Assembly (NCBI RefSeq): GCF_024539815.1
Contig: NZ_JAHHIU010000096.1
Coordinates: 1-64,000, forward strand
From: Streptomyces hayashii
GTDB taxonomy: Bacteria; Actinomycetota; Actinomycetes; Streptomycetales; Streptomycetaceae
DNA: 64,000 bases
Direction: 5' to 3'
Below the pieces are notes generated by a model, which saw only the letters and a program-made list of their open reading frames with translations, did no database searches and was not told where the DNA came from. Made by a program: the position numbers and the translations under genes. Positions 7,245-16,090 of this stretch are shown one piece after another. Each line of letters opens with the position of its first letter. The stretch's first letter is position 1.

Positions 7245-8105
7245 GTGAGCGCGGGAGAGCCCGGATCGGTGGTGCGGCGGATGCTGCTCGGCTCGCAACT
7301 ACGGAGGCTGCGGGAGACGCGCGGCATCACCCGCGAGGCGGCCGGTTACTCGATCAGGGCGTCGGAGTCGAAGATCAGCCGGATGGAACTGGGCCGGGTG
7401 AGCTTCAAGACCCGGGACGTGGAGGACCTCCTCACGCTGTACGGCATCACGGACGACGCGGAGCGCCAGGCGCTCGTCGGACTCGCCCGCGAGGCCAACG
7501 TGGCCGGCTGGTGGCACAGTTACTCGGACGTCCTGCCCAACTGGTTCCCCACCTACGTCGGTCTCGAAGGCGCGGCCGCGCTGATCCGGGCGTACGAGGT
7601 CCAGTTCGTGCACGGTCTGCTGCAGACCGAGGCGTACGCCCACGCGGTCGTCAGCCGCGGCATGAAGGGAGCGACCGCGGCCGACGTCGACCGTCGTGTG
7701 GCGCTGCGACTGGAACGGCAGAAGTACCTCGTCGCCGAGAACGCCCCCGACGTCCACATCGTGCTGGACGAGGCGGCGCTGCGCCGGCCGTACGGAGACC
7801 GCGGGGTGATGCGCGGACAGCTCCAGCATCTGATCGAGATCTCCGAACGCCCCAACGTGCGCCTTCAGGTGATGCCGTTCAGCCTCGGCGGCCACTCCGG
7901 CGAGTCGGGGGCGTTCACGATCCTGAGCTTCCCGGAGTCCGACCTGCAGGACGTCGTCTATCTGGAACAGCTCACCAGCGCGCTCTACCTGGACAAACGC
8001 GAGGACGTCGCCCAGTACGAGCAGGCCCTCGAAGAGCTCCAGCAGGACAGCCCCGGACCGGACGCGAGCCGGGACCTGCTGCGCGGTCTGATCCAGCTTT
8101 CGTAG
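7245..8105 (+). CDS. XRE-family regulator with DUF5753 (WhiJ-like)
   Basis: The 286-residue protein has an N-terminal helix-turn-helix (LGSQLRRLRETRGITREAAGYSIRASESKISRMELGR) and a DUF5753 C-terminal domain (NWFPTYVGLEGAAALIRAYE, FVHGLLQTEAYAHAV, LQVMPFSLGGHSG). This is the WhiJ-like class, encoded in many copies in Streptomyces and usually paired with a DUF397 protein that modulates it. The GTG at 7245 follows GGGGAGG by 9 nt; a TTG at 7227 is also in frame but lacks such a site. The identical motif copies at 5939-5955 and 7012-7028 are its probable targets. Confidence 0.9.
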   Translation: MSAGEPGSVVRRMLLGSQLRRLRETRGITREAAGYSIRASESKISRMELGRVSFKTRDVEDLLTLYGITDDAERQALVGLAREANVAGWWHSYSDVLPNWFPTYVGLEGAAALIRAYEVQFVHGLLQTEAYAHAVVSRGMKGATAADVDRRVALRLERQKYLVAENAPDVHIVLDEAALRRPYGDRGVMRGQLQHLIEISERPNVRLQVMPFSLGGHSGESGAFTILSFPESDLQDVVYLEQLTSALYLDKREDVAQYEQALEELQQDSPGPDASRDLLRGLIQLS

Positions 8106-8208
8106 GGATCGCCGGGATCGCCCCACGGGAGGCGGCGACCGTCCGAAGTCCCCACCAACTCCCCTGCATCAGCCGTACGATGACGTGTGATCAGATCGTG
8201 ATGGCGAT

Positions 8209-8228
8209 CGATCGCAGCCGATCGCAGC
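8209..8228. repeat. 10-bp direct repeat before aldehyde dehydrogenase
   Basis: CGATCGCAGC occurs twice in tandem (8209-8218 and 8219-8228), 18 bases before the ATG at 8247. It may be an operator or part of the leader; a weak -10 TACGAT lies at 8176-8181. Confidence 0.5.
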
Positions 8229-8246
8229 AGGGGATTGAGGGATCAC

Positions 8247-9707
8247 ATGTCGCCTTACTTCACCGACCTGGCCCAGCAGTACATCGACGGCACATGGCGT
8301 CCGGGCACCGGGTCCTGGGACATCATCACCATCAATCCCTATGACGGCGAGAAGCTCGCCTCGATCACCATAGCCACGGTCGAGGAGGTCGACGAGGCGT
8401 ACCGGGCCGCCGCCCGGGCCCAGAAGCACTGGGCCGCGACCAACGCCTACGCGCGCCGCGCGGTCTTCGAGAAGGTGCTGCGTCTGGTCGAGGAGCGCGA
8501 GGCGGAGATCGCCGCCCTGCTCGTCGACGAGGCCGGCGGCACCTTCGGCAAGGCCGCCTTCGAGCTCCACCTCGCCAAGGAGTTCCTGCGCGAGTCGATC
8601 CATCTGTCGCTGCGCCCCGAGGGCCGCATCCTGCCGTCGCCGATCGACGGCAAGGAGAACCGCGTCTACCGCGAGCCGGTCGGTGTGGTCGGCGTGATCA
8701 GCCCCTTCAACGTGCCCTTCCTGCTGTCGCTGAAGTCCGTCGCCCCCGCGCTCGCCCTCGGCAACGGCGTGGTGCTGAAGCCGCACCAGAACACCCCGGT
8801 CTCCGGCGGCACCGTGATCGCCAAGCTCTTCGAGGACGCCGGTCTGCCGCCGGGTCTGCTGAACGTCGTCGTGACCGACATCGCCGAGATCGGCGACGCG
8901 TTCCTGGAGCACCCGGTCCCGAGGGTCATCTCCTTCACCGGCTCCGACAAGGTCGGCCGCCATGTCGCGACGGTCGCCGCCTCGCATTTCAAGCGGACCG
9001 TCATCGAGCTCGGGGGCAACAGCGCGTTCGTGGTCCTGGACGACGCCGACGTCGACTACGCGGTCGACGCCGCCGTGTTCAGCCGCTTCGTCCACCAGGG
9101 CCAGGTCTGCATGGCCGCCAACCGGATCCTGGTCGACCGCGCGATCGCCGACGAGTTCACCGGGAAGTTCGTCGCCAAGGTGAGCACCCTCAAGGCCGGC
9201 GACCCGCGCGACCCGCAGACCGCGATCGGGCCGGTGATCAACTCCTCGCAGGCGGAGGCCCTGTCCGGTGTCGTCGAGCAGGCGATCGGCGAGGGCGCGC
9301 ACGCGCTGGTGCACGGCAGGACGGTCGGCAACCTGGTGGAGCCGTCCGTCCTGGCCGACCTCCCCGTCGACTCCGCGCTCCTTCAGCAGGAGATCTTCGG
9401 GCCTGTGGTGTTCGTGAACACCTTCGACGGCGAGGAGGAGGCCGTGCGCCTGGTCAACGAGACGCCGTACGGGCTGAGCGGCGCAGTTCACACCGCCGAC
9501 GTCGAACGCGGGGTGGCCTTCGCCAAGCAGATCGTCACCGGCATGTTCCACGTCAACGACGCCACCGTGCACGACGAGCCGATCGTGCCCTTCGGCGGGG
9601 AGAAGAACTCCGGTGTCGGCCGCCTCAACGGCGAGACGACCCTGGAGGCCTTCACCACCACCAAGTGGATCTCGGTCCAGCACGGCCGCAGCGCGTTCCC
9701 GTTCTGA
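8247..9707 (+). CDS. NAD(P)-dependent aldehyde dehydrogenase
   Basis: A 486-residue enzyme of the ALDH superfamily that oxidises an aldehyde to the acid with NAD(P)+. The general-base Glu is at 254 (VIELGGNS) and the catalytic Cys at 288 (GQVCMAANR), the usual 34-residue spacing; the nucleotide-site motif FTGSDKVGR and the C-terminal PFGGEKNSGVGR are intact. Sequence flavour (NPYDGEKL, HVNDATVHDEP) is close to benzaldehyde/vanillin/salicylaldehyde dehydrogenases, so an aromatic substrate is plausible but not proven. The ATG at 8247 has GAGGG 5 nt upstream. It stands alone on its transcript; tandem repeats upstream suggest specific control. Confidence 0.92.
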   Translation: MSPYFTDLAQQYIDGTWRPGTGSWDIITINPYDGEKLASITIATVEEVDEAYRAAARAQKHWAATNAYARRAVFEKVLRLVEEREAEIAALLVDEAGGTFGKAAFELHLAKEFLRESIHLSLRPEGRILPSPIDGKENRVYREPVGVVGVISPFNVPFLLSLKSVAPALALGNGVVLKPHQNTPVSGGTVIAKLFEDAGLPPGLLNVVVTDIAEIGDAFLEHPVPRVISFTGSDKVGRHVATVAASHFKRTVIELGGNSAFVVLDDADVDYAVDAAVFSRFVHQGQVCMAANRILVDRAIADEFTGKFVAKVSTLKAGDPRDPQTAIGPVINSSQAEALSGVVEQAIGEGAHALVHGRTVGNLVEPSVLADLPVDSALLQQEIFGPVVFVNTFDGEEEAVRLVNETPYGLSGAVHTADVERGVAFAKQIVTGMFHVNDATVHDEPIVPFGGEKNSGVGRLNGETTLEAFTTTKWISVQHGRSAFPF

Positions 9708-9805
9708 GCGCGTCCCGGGCCGGGCGGGGAACCGCCCGGCCGGGGGTGGGCGGATGTGGCGGGCCGACCCGCGGACGCCCGGTCGCCACGCCCTAACCTG
9801 GGCGC

Positions 9806-10447
9806 ATGTCAGCGATCCGTCTTCTCGTCCTGGGGGCCGTGCGCCAGCACGGGCGGGCCCATGGCTACCAGGTGCGCGGCGACCTGGAGTACTGGGGCGC
9901 CCACGAGTGGTCCAACGCCAAGCCGGGCTCGATCTACCACGCCCTGAAGCAGATGGCCAAGCAGGGACTGCTGCGTGAGCACGAGACGGCCCCTTCCACC
10001 GCGGGCGGCCCGCCGCGCACCGAGTACGAGATCACCGAGGCCGGCGCCGAGGAGTACTTCCGGCTGCTGCGCGACGCGCTGACCTCGTACGACCAGAAGA
10101 CCGACGTGAAGTCGGCGGCCATCGGCTTCATGCTCGACCTCCCGCGCGCGGAGGCGGTGTCGCTGCTGGAGGAGCGCATCCGCGGCATCGACGCGTGGCG
10201 CTCCGCCGTCACCTCCCACTACGTCCCCGACGAGGGCCCCGAGCAGTTGGGCCACATCGGCGAGATCATGAACCTCTGGATCCACACCGCCGACGGCGAG
10301 GCCGAGTGGACCCGCGGTCTGATCGCCCGTATCGAGGGAGGGGCGTACACCTTCGCGGGGGAGGGCGAGCCGTTCGTCGGCGTGCTGAGGGAGGGCGAGG
10401 ACAACCCGTACGCCACCGGGGAGCGGCACCCGGGAGACGGTCACTGA
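9806..10447 (+). CDS. PadR-family transcriptional regulator
   Basis: The 213-residue protein has a winged helix (LLVLGAVRQHGRAHGYQVRGDLE, GSIYHALKQMAKQGLLREHE, TEYEITEAGAEEYFRLLRDAL) and a helical C-terminal dimerisation domain as in PadR/Vir proteins. The start looks leaderless: TAACCT lies 6 nt before the ATG. It lies just upstream of, and on the same strand as, a drug-type ABC exporter whose promoter starts 7 nt after its stop, so it is very likely the local repressor, released by a small-molecule ligand as in LmrR-like proteins. Ligand unknown. Confidence 0.9.
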   Translation: MSAIRLLVLGAVRQHGRAHGYQVRGDLEYWGAHEWSNAKPGSIYHALKQMAKQGLLREHETAPSTAGGPPRTEYEITEAGAEEYFRLLRDALTSYDQKTDVKSAAIGFMLDLPRAEAVSLLEERIRGIDAWRSAVTSHYVPDEGPEQLGHIGEIMNLWIHTADGEAEWTRGLIARIEGGAYTFAGEGEPFVGVLREGEDNPYATGERHPGDGH

Positions 10448-10453
10448 TCAAGT

Positions 10454-10482
10454 TTGACGAGTGGAGCCGAAGGGGTTACTTT
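10454..10482 (+). promoter_or_regulatory. promoter of the ABC exporter genes
   Basis: TTGACG (10454-10459), a 17-nt spacer, then TACTTT (10477-10482): a good housekeeping-type promoter. The expected transcription start is about 10489, at the edge of the inverted repeat at 10490-10505. Confidence 0.65.
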
Positions 10483-10489
10483 GAGCTTG

Positions 10490-10505
10490 TAGTCAACTTT
10501 GACTA
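10490..10505. promoter_or_regulatory. inverted-repeat operator, probable PadR site
   Basis: TAGTCAA-CT-TTGACTA, a perfect 7-2-7 inverted repeat covering the predicted transcription start. A related AAGTTTGAC lies at 10450-10458. Position and neighbourhood point to repression by the PadR protein encoded immediately upstream. Confidence 0.7.
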
Positions 10506-10531
10506 GTAAGCGGGAGGGGTGGGGGACCGCC

Positions 10532-11515
10532 ATGCCGGATACGGCACACGCGATCGCCGTCGAGGGCGCGCGCAAGAGGTACGGCGACACACAGGCGCTG
10601 GACGGGCTCGACCTCACGGTGGCCCGGGGCACCGTGCACGGCGTGCTCGGACCGAACGGCGCGGGCAAGACCACCCTGGTCAGGATCCTGTCCACGTTGC
10701 TGCGGCCGGACTCCGGACGCGCCGAGGTGGCCGGCCACGACGTGGTCCGCGCGCCCCGGGAGGTCCGGCTGCGCATCGGCCTGCTCGGCCAGTACGCGGC
10801 CCTGGACGAGGAGTTGAGCGGCCGCCAGAACCTGGAGCTGTTCGGCCGCCTCCACCACCTGGGCGGCCGGGCCGCACGCGTGCGCGCCGGCGAACTCCTG
10901 GAGCGCTTCGACCTCGCCGCCACCGGCCGCAAGCCGGTGCGCGCCTACAGCGGAGGCATGCGCCGCCGCCTCGACCTGGCCGCATCCCTCATCGGCGGCC
11001 GCGGCGGCGCCGACCCGGAAGTCCTCTTCCTGGACGAGCCCACCACGGGCCTCGATCCACGGGGGCGCGCCGAGGTCTGGTCCGCGGTCCGTTCGCTGGT
11101 GGGCGGCGGGACGACGGTCGTGCTCACCACCCAGTACCTGGAGGAGGCCGACCAACTCGCCGACCGCATCAGTGTCATGGACAGCGGCCGGGTGATCGCC
11201 GACGGCACGGCCGACGAACTCAAGGCGCTGACCGGCGGCGACCGCATCGACGTCGTTCTGCGCGACCCGGGTCTGCTGGGCGCGGCCGTCGCCCTGCTGC
11301 CCCTGCCGAAGGAGGACGTCACGGTCGACGCCGACCGCCGCCTGCTCAGCGCGCCGGTCACCGACCGTATGGCCGCCCTGTCCGGCGTCGTCCGGGCGCT
11401 GGAGGCAGCCGGCGTCGAGGCCGAGGACGTGGCCCTGCGCCGCCCCACTCTGGACGAGGTCTTCCTCCACCTCACCGGTGGGGACGACCGGACGACCACG
11501 AAGGAGACCGTGTGA
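10532..11515 (+). CDS. ABC transporter ATPase, DrrA-like
   Basis: A 327-residue ATPase with Walker [10 protein letters not shown] (about residues 40-48), signature [15 protein letters not shown], Walker [13 protein letters not shown] and the switch region [14 protein letters not shown]. The C-terminal extension ([10 protein letters not shown]) is that of the daunorubicin-resistance DrrA class. The ATG at 10532 is preceded by GGTGGGGG; an in-frame TTG at 10499 would start inside the operator. Its stop overlaps the permease start by four bases (GTGA). With the permease it should export a hydrophobic drug, antibiotic or lipid; substrate unknown. Confidence 0.93.
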   Translation: MPDTAHAIAVEGARKRYGDTQALDGLDLTVARGTVHGVLGPNGAGKTTLVRILSTLLRPDSGRAEVAGHDVVRAPREVRLRIGLLGQYAALDEELSGRQNLELFGRLHHLGGRAARVRAGELLERFDLAATGRKPVRAYSGGMRRRLDLAASLIGGRGGADPEVLFLDEPTTGLDPRGRAEVWSAVRSLVGGGTTVVLTTQYLEEADQLADRISVMDSGRVIADGTADELKALTGGDRIDVVLRDPGLLGAAVALLPLPKEDVTVDADRRLLSAPVTDRMAALSGVVRALEAAGVEAEDVALRRPTLDEVFLHLTGGDDRTTTKETV

Positions 11516-12273
11516 ACGCCTGGGCGCTGACCGATTCCTGGACCATGACCCGGCGGGAACTCGCCCACTGGGCGCGGCAGCCCGGCCGGCTGGTCGTCGG
11601 GCTCGTGTTCCCCGTGATGCTGCTGCTGATGTTCGGCTATCTGGTGGGAGGCGGCCGGGGGGTGAGCGGCGACTACCTGGACTACCTGATGCCGGGCATG
11701 CTCGCGCTCACCATGGCCTTCGGCCTGGAGGGCACGATGCTCGCCGTCACCCAGGATCTGAACAAGGGCGTCGTCGACCGCTTCCGCGCGCTGCCGATGG
11801 CGGACGGCGCGGTCCTGGTGGGCCGGGCGGCGGCCGACATGCTCCAGTCGGCCGTGAGCCTGACCGTGCTGGTCGCCGTCGGCCTCGCCCTCGGCTGGCG
11901 GCCGCACGGGACGCCGGACGCCTTCCTGGGCGCGATGGCGCTGCTGCTCCTCTTCCGTTTCGCGATGCTGTGGATCGGTATCCATCTGGCGCTGGTGGCA
12001 GGCCGGCCGGAGATGGTGCAGGCCGTGCAGATCCTGGTCTGGCCGGTCGGCTTCCTCTCCAACGCCCTGGCCGCTCCGAAGGCCATGCCCGACTGGCTGG
12101 GGGCGGCCGTCGAGTGGAACCCCATGTCCCGCACCGCGACGGCGGTACGGGACCTGTTCGCAGGGACGGACGCCGATCCCGGGCACGTGTGGGCCGCGAT
12201 CGGCTGGCCGCTGGCCCTGCTGGCGGTCTTCTTCCCGCTGGCCGTGCGGAAGTTCGCCCGCATGAGCCGCTGA
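11512..12273 (+). CDS. ABC-2 type permease, DrrB-like
   Basis: The 253-residue membrane protein has about six transmembrane segments: [90 protein letters not shown] and [18 protein letters not shown]. The [16 protein letters not shown] motif is typical of ABC2_membrane exporters paired with DrrA ATPases. The GTG overlaps the ATPase stop, giving coupled translation. It forms the membrane pore of the PadR-controlled exporter. Confidence 0.92.
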   Translation: MNAWALTDSWTMTRRELAHWARQPGRLVVGLVFPVMLLLMFGYLVGGGRGVSGDYLDYLMPGMLALTMAFGLEGTMLAVTQDLNKGVVDRFRALPMADGAVLVGRAAADMLQSAVSLTVLVAVGLALGWRPHGTPDAFLGAMALLLLFRFAMLWIGIHLALVAGRPEMVQAVQILVWPVGFLSNALAAPKAMPDWLGAAVEWNPMSRTATAVRDLFAGTDADPGHVWAAIGWPLALLAVFFPLAVRKFARMSR

Positions 12274-12411
12274 CGCCCCGGGCCTCCGAGCCCCCGGGCC
12301 GCCCGGCTGCCTCGGCCTCCGCGCGCCTCCGTCGGGCCCGGTGCCCGGGGTCTCCGGGTGGGGGTGGCCTCCGGATGCGGGTGGTCTCCGGGCGGCGTTC
12401 CAGGCGGCCTT

Positions 12412-13818
12412 CTAGTGGTGGAAACTCGTCGCCGCCCCCTTGTCCCGGGTCGCCGGCCCCGACTGCCGTCGCAGCTCCGGCAGCAGTCGGGTCAGGTCCT
12501 CCAAGAACATCTCGGCGAGGTCCTCCGAGAAGCCGTTTCTGCACACGACCCGCAGCACGGACAGGTCCTCCCGGTTCGCCGGGAAGGTGTACGCGGGCAC
12601 CAGCCAGCCGCTCTCGCGCATCCGCCGGGAGACGTCGAAGACGTCGTACGCCGTCACACCCTCCGCCGTGGTGAAGGCGAACACCGGCAGTTCGTCGCCG
12701 CGGGTGAGGAGCCGGAAGTCGCCGAGCGCCTCCACCTGTCCGGCCAGGCGGCCGGCCACGTCCCGCGTGGACTGCTGCACCGCCCGGTAGCCCTCACGGC
12801 CGAGCCGCAGCAGCGTGTAGTACTGCGCGACGACCTGGGCCCCCGGACGGGAGAAGTTGAGCGCGAACGTGGGCATGTCGCCGCCCAGGTAGTTCACGCG
12901 GAACACGAGTTCCTCCGGCAGGGCCTCCTTGTCGCGCCACAGCGCCCAGCCGACCCCCGGGTACACCAGCCCGTACTTGTGCCCCGAGGTGTTGATGGAC
13001 GCCACGCGCGGGAGGCGGAAGTCCCACACCAGGTCCTCGTCGAGGAAAGGGGCGATCATCGCGCCGGACGCGCCGTCGACGTGCACCGGGACGTCCAGGC
13101 CGGTGCGCTCCTGGAGGGAGTCGAGTGCCGCGCACAGCTCGGCGATCGGCTCGTAGGACCCGTCGAAGGTGGACCCGAGGACGCCGACCACCCCGATGGT
13201 GTTCTCGTCGCACAACTCGGCCGCGAGCTGGGGGTCGAGGTGGAAGCGCTCACCCTCCATGGGGACCAGACGGGCCTCCACCTCCCAGAAGTTGCAGAAC
13301 TTCTCCCAGCAGACCTGGACGTTGATGCCCATCACGAGGTTCGGACGCGCGCCCGGGTAGCGGTCGGCGTTGCGCTGCGCCCACCGCCGCTTCAGCGCCA
13401 TCCCGGCGAGCATGCACGCCTCGCTCGACCCGGTCGTCGAACAGCCCACGGCCGCCGACGGGTCGGGCGCGTTCCACAGGTCGGCGAGCATCGCCACACA
13501 ACGCCGCTCCAGCTCGGCGGTGCGCGGGTACTCGTCCTTGTCGATCATGTTCTTGTCCCGGCACTCCGCCATCAGGACGCCGGCCTGCGGCTCCATCCAC
13601 GTGGTCACGAACGTGGCCAGGTTGAGGCGCGCGTTGCCGTCCAGCATGAGTTCGTCGCGCACCAGCTGGTACGCCGTCGACGGGGGCGTCGGGCCGTCCG
13701 GCAGCCGGTGCTTGGGCGGCGCCTCGATCATGCCGCCGACCGGATCCGCCTCGCCGTAGAAGGGATTGACGGACAGCGGACGCTCGTCGGGCTTCTGGGG
13801 ACCTTTGTGCAACGGCAT
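12412..13818 (-). CDS. gadB: glutamate decarboxylase
   Basis: The protein has 468 residues, matching bacterial GadB (about 466). It contains the PLP-enzyme signature with the Schiff-base lysine at 281 (INTSGHKYGLVYPG), the PLP-binding HVDGASGAMIAPF and the substrate-side TTGSSEACMLAG. It converts glutamate plus a proton to GABA and CO2, raising cytoplasmic pH; GABA may also feed metabolism. The ATG at 13818 has AGGAGG 6 nt upstream. Its gene starts only 29 nt after the CLC-like gene ends, on the same strand, so they form one operon. No GABA antiporter gene is visible nearby. Confidence 0.93.
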   Translation of the reverse strand: MPLHKGPQKPDERPLSVNPFYGEADPVGGMIEAPPKHRLPDGPTPPSTAYQLVRDELMLDGNARLNLATFVTTWMEPQAGVLMAECRDKNMIDKDEYPRTAELERRCVAMLADLWNAPDPSAAVGCSTTGSSEACMLAGMALKRRWAQRNADRYPGARPNLVMGINVQVCWEKFCNFWEVEARLVPMEGERFHLDPQLAAELCDENTIGVVGVLGSTFDGSYEPIAELCAALDSLQERTGLDVPVHVDGASGAMIAPFLDEDLVWDFRLPRVASINTSGHKYGLVYPGVGWALWRDKEALPEELVFRVNYLGGDMPTFALNFSRPGAQVVAQYYTLLRLGREGYRAVQQSTRDVAGRLAGQVEALGDFRLLTRGDELPVFAFTTAEGVTAYDVFDVSRRMRESGWLVPAYTFPANREDLSVLRVVCRNGFSEDLAEMFLEDLTRLLPELRRQSGPATRDKGAATSFHH

Positions 13819-13847
13819 GGAATGCCTCCTGAAGGATCGAACGGGTG

Positions 13848-15161
13848 TCAGCGGACCGAAGTTCCGTCCGCGCGCAACTGCATCTGCGGCCGCCCCGTCA
13901 CCAGCAGCCAGGCCGGCAGCGTGGCGATGCAGAGCAGGGCGATGATCGACGCCGAGGCCACCAGGACGGCGGCGACGAAGAGACTCACCCAGCCCTGCCG
14001 GGTGATGGCCAGGAGAACGCCCAGCACCCCGGCCGCCACGCCCACCGAGGGGTGGACGTCCGGCACGAGGGCGTGGGCCGTCAGACCGAAGGCGGTGCCC
14101 ACGAACACGGCCGGGAAGATCCGGCCGCCGCGGAAACCGCAGGAGGCGGCGACGAGCAGAGCGGCCAGCTTCACCACCGTCATCGTGGCGAACCGGCCGG
14201 CCGACCAGCCGTCGGGATCGGCCGCGAGCTCCCCGACCTCGTCCAGCCCCTTGAAGAGCGTCAGACGACCGCCCAGGGCCCCCAGCAGGCCCAGGACGAC
14301 ACCGCCGAGCGGCAGCATCAGCATCGGGTGCCGCAGCCGTGCGAACGCGCCATGGGTGTACGGGAACGCGCGGACGGCGCACAGAGCCAGCAGCGCGCCC
14401 GCCGAGGCGATCACGAGCGCCGCCAGCAGATCGCCCCACCCGGGCCGGTCGAGCCCGGGCAGGCCCAGGTCGAACGTCGGATGGGCCACCAGGGTGGTCG
14501 TCATCGAGCCGGCCGAGGCGGCGACCAGCGGCGGGAAGACGTTGTCCCACAGCGGTCCCTCGCTCTGCCGCCCGGCCAGCGCCTCGGAGATCAGCAGCGC
14601 CGCCGCCACCGGCGTGCCGAACAGCGCGCCGATGGTCGCCGCCTCCGCGAGCATCACCCACAGCGCCCCCGGCGCCCGCGGCAGCGCCCGTCCGCCCAGC
14701 CAGACGGCGAGTCCCACGTTGACGGCGATGATCGGATTCTCCGGGCCCAGGCTCGGGCCGCCCGCCAGCATCAGGGCCGTCGCCACCAGCAGCCCGGGAA
14801 GCACCACCGGGGCCAGCACGGGCGCGTTCAGCCCCATCGTGGCCGGATCGGGCCCCGCGTGCCCCGGGGCCTTCCACACCACCAGCCCCACCGCCGCCCC
14901 GGTCCCGGTGAGGACGACGAGCATCCACGGCACCGAGTAGCGGCCCACGTCCAGCGCGTCCGGCAGCGTGGCCCACAGCACGTGCTGCAGCCGCTCGGAC
15001 GCCCCCTCCACCAGCAGGAGCAGCATGCTGGCCAGGACCCCGACCAGCAGAGCGGGCAGGATCGACGGCAGCAGGGCGCGCGCCGGCGTCGCCGGAGGGG
15101 CGGACGCACGCTGCGAGGTGTCCTGGGCCACGAGCTCACGATAAGCGGACGAAACGGACAT
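13848..15161 (-). CDS. CLC-family chloride channel/transporter-like protein
   Basis: The 437-residue membrane protein has roughly ten to twelve hydrophobic helices and divergent CLC motifs: GPENP carrying the gating-type Glu, and GGRIFP near the C terminus. The first CLC motif (GSGIP) is not recognisable; GHAGPDP stands there. After the P in FGTPVAAALLISEAL the position of the internal proton glutamate (E. coli ClcA E203) is Ala. I start at the ATG at 15161 (MSVSSAYREL); the frame runs further upstream into the tipA promoter, without a strong ribosome-binding site for either start. Co-transcribed with glutamate decarboxylase, it may balance charge during acid stress, as ClcA does. Confidence 0.8.
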   Translation of the reverse strand: MSVSSAYRELVAQDTSQRASAPPATPARALLPSILPALLVGVLASMLLLLVEGASERLQHVLWATLPDALDVGRYSVPWMLVVLTGTGAAVGLVVWKAPGHAGPDPATMGLNAPVLAPVVLPGLLVATALMLAGGPSLGPENPIIAVNVGLAVWLGGRALPRAPGALWVMLAEAATIGALFGTPVAAALLISEALAGRQSEGPLWDNVFPPLVAASAGSMTTTLVAHPTFDLGLPGLDRPGWGDLLAALVIASAGALLALCAVRAFPYTHGAFARLRHPMLMLPLGGVVLGLLGALGGRLTLFKGLDEVGELAADPDGWSAGRFATMTVVKLAALLVAASCGFRGGRIFPAVFVGTAFGLTAHALVPDVHPSVGVAAGVLGVLLAITRQGWVSLFVAAVLVASASIIALLCIATLPAWLLVTGRPQMQLRADGTSVR

Positions 15162-15197
15162 GACATCCGGGCGGAGGCACCCCGGTGGGCAACCGGC

Positions 15198-15228
15198 TTG
15201 CACCTCACGCGGCGTGAGGACGCACCGT
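15198..15228 (+). promoter_or_regulatory. tip promoter with MerR-type operator
   Basis: -35 TTGCAC (15198-15203), a long 19-nt spacer and -10 CACCGT (15223-15228). The spacer holds a perfect inverted repeat CCTCACG-CGG-CGTGAGG (15203-15219). Long spacer plus inverted repeat is the hallmark of MerR-type activation, and the layout matches the known thiostrepton-induced tipA promoter. The divergent CLC gene starts 37 bp away. Confidence 0.88.
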
Positions 15229-15258
15229 GGAGCGCGTACCGAGAAGGGAGCGGACGAA

Positions 15259-16020
15259 GTGAGCTACTCCGTAGGACAGGTCGCCGGATTCGCCGGTGTC
15301 ACGGTGCGCACGCTGCACCACTACGACGACATCGGCCTGCTCGTCCCCGGCGGCCGCAGCCACGCGGGCCACCGGCGCTACGACGAGGCCGACCTCGACC
15401 GGCTCCAGCAGATCCTGTTCTACCGCGAGCTCGGCTTCCCGCTTGAGGACGTCGCGACCCTGCTCGACGATCCGGCGGCCGACCCGCGCGCGCACCTGCG
15501 CCGGCAGCACGAACTGCTGACCGCCCGGATCGAGAGGCTGCAGAAGATGGCCGCGGCCGTGGAACACGCCATGGAGGCACGCAAGATGGGCATCAACCTC
15601 ACGCCCGAGGAACGGTTCGAGGTCTTCGGCGACAAGGACCCCGGTCAGTACGCCGAGGAGGCGGAACAGCGCTGGGGCGGCACCGAGGCGTACGCCGAGT
15701 CGCAGCGCCGCGCCGCCCGCTACACCAAGGAGGACTGGAAGCGACTGCAGGCCGAGGTCGACGACTGGAGCGGGCGTTACGCCGCCCTGGTGGCCGCCGG
15801 CGAGCCGGCGACCGGCGACGCGGCCATGGACCTGGCCGAGGAGCACCGCCTGCACATCGGCGACTGGTACTACGACTGCCCCTACGAGATGCACCGCTGC
15901 CTGGGCGAGATGTACGTCTCCGACGAGCGCTTCAAGGCGTTCTACGACGCCATGCACCCGGGCCTCGCCGAACACCTCAGGGAGGCGATCCTGGCGAACG
16001 CGGCCCGGCACACGGGTTAG
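15259..16020 (+). CDS. tipA: TipA thiopeptide-responsive MerR-type activator
   Basis: The 253-residue protein, the same length as known TipAL, has an N-terminal MerR winged helix (MSYSVGQVAGFAGVTVRTLHH, YDDIGLLVP, HAGHRRYDEADLDRL), a long coiled dimer helix (residues about 77-108), and the TipAS antibiotic-binding domain from Met110. Cys207 and Cys214 in the DCPYEMHRCLGEMY stretch are kept; Cys214 is the residue that bonds covalently to thiostrepton in TipA. The GTG at 15259 has GAAGGGAG about 8 nt upstream. It should activate its own promoter when bound to thiopeptides and confer low-level resistance by trapping the drug. Confidence 0.95.
   Translation: MSYSVGQVAGFAGVTVRTLHHYDDIGLLVPGGRSHAGHRRYDEADLDRLQQILFYRELGFPLEDVATLLDDPAADPRAHLRRQHELLTARIERLQKMAAAVEHAMEARKMGINLTPEERFEVFGDKDPGQYAEEAEQRWGGTEAYAESQRRAARYTKEDWKRLQAEVDDWSGRYAALVAAGEPATGDAAMDLAEEHRLHIGDWYYDCPYEMHRCLGEMYVSDERFKAFYDAMHPGLAEHLREAILANAARHTG
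15586..16020 (+). other. tipA: internal start for TipAS (drug-binding domain alone)
   Basis: ATG at codon 110 of tipA (MGINLTPEERFEVFG) is preceded by GGAGG 8 nt upstream. Translation from here gives 144 residues, the length of the independently made TipAS protein of S. lividans, which lacks the DNA-binding domain and sequesters thiopeptides. Confidence 0.75.
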
Positions 16021-16090
16021 CGACGGGGCCGGCCGCCCTGCTCCTGTGCGGCCCCGGCCTGGCCCTGTGCGGTCCTGGTCCTGTCCTGGG

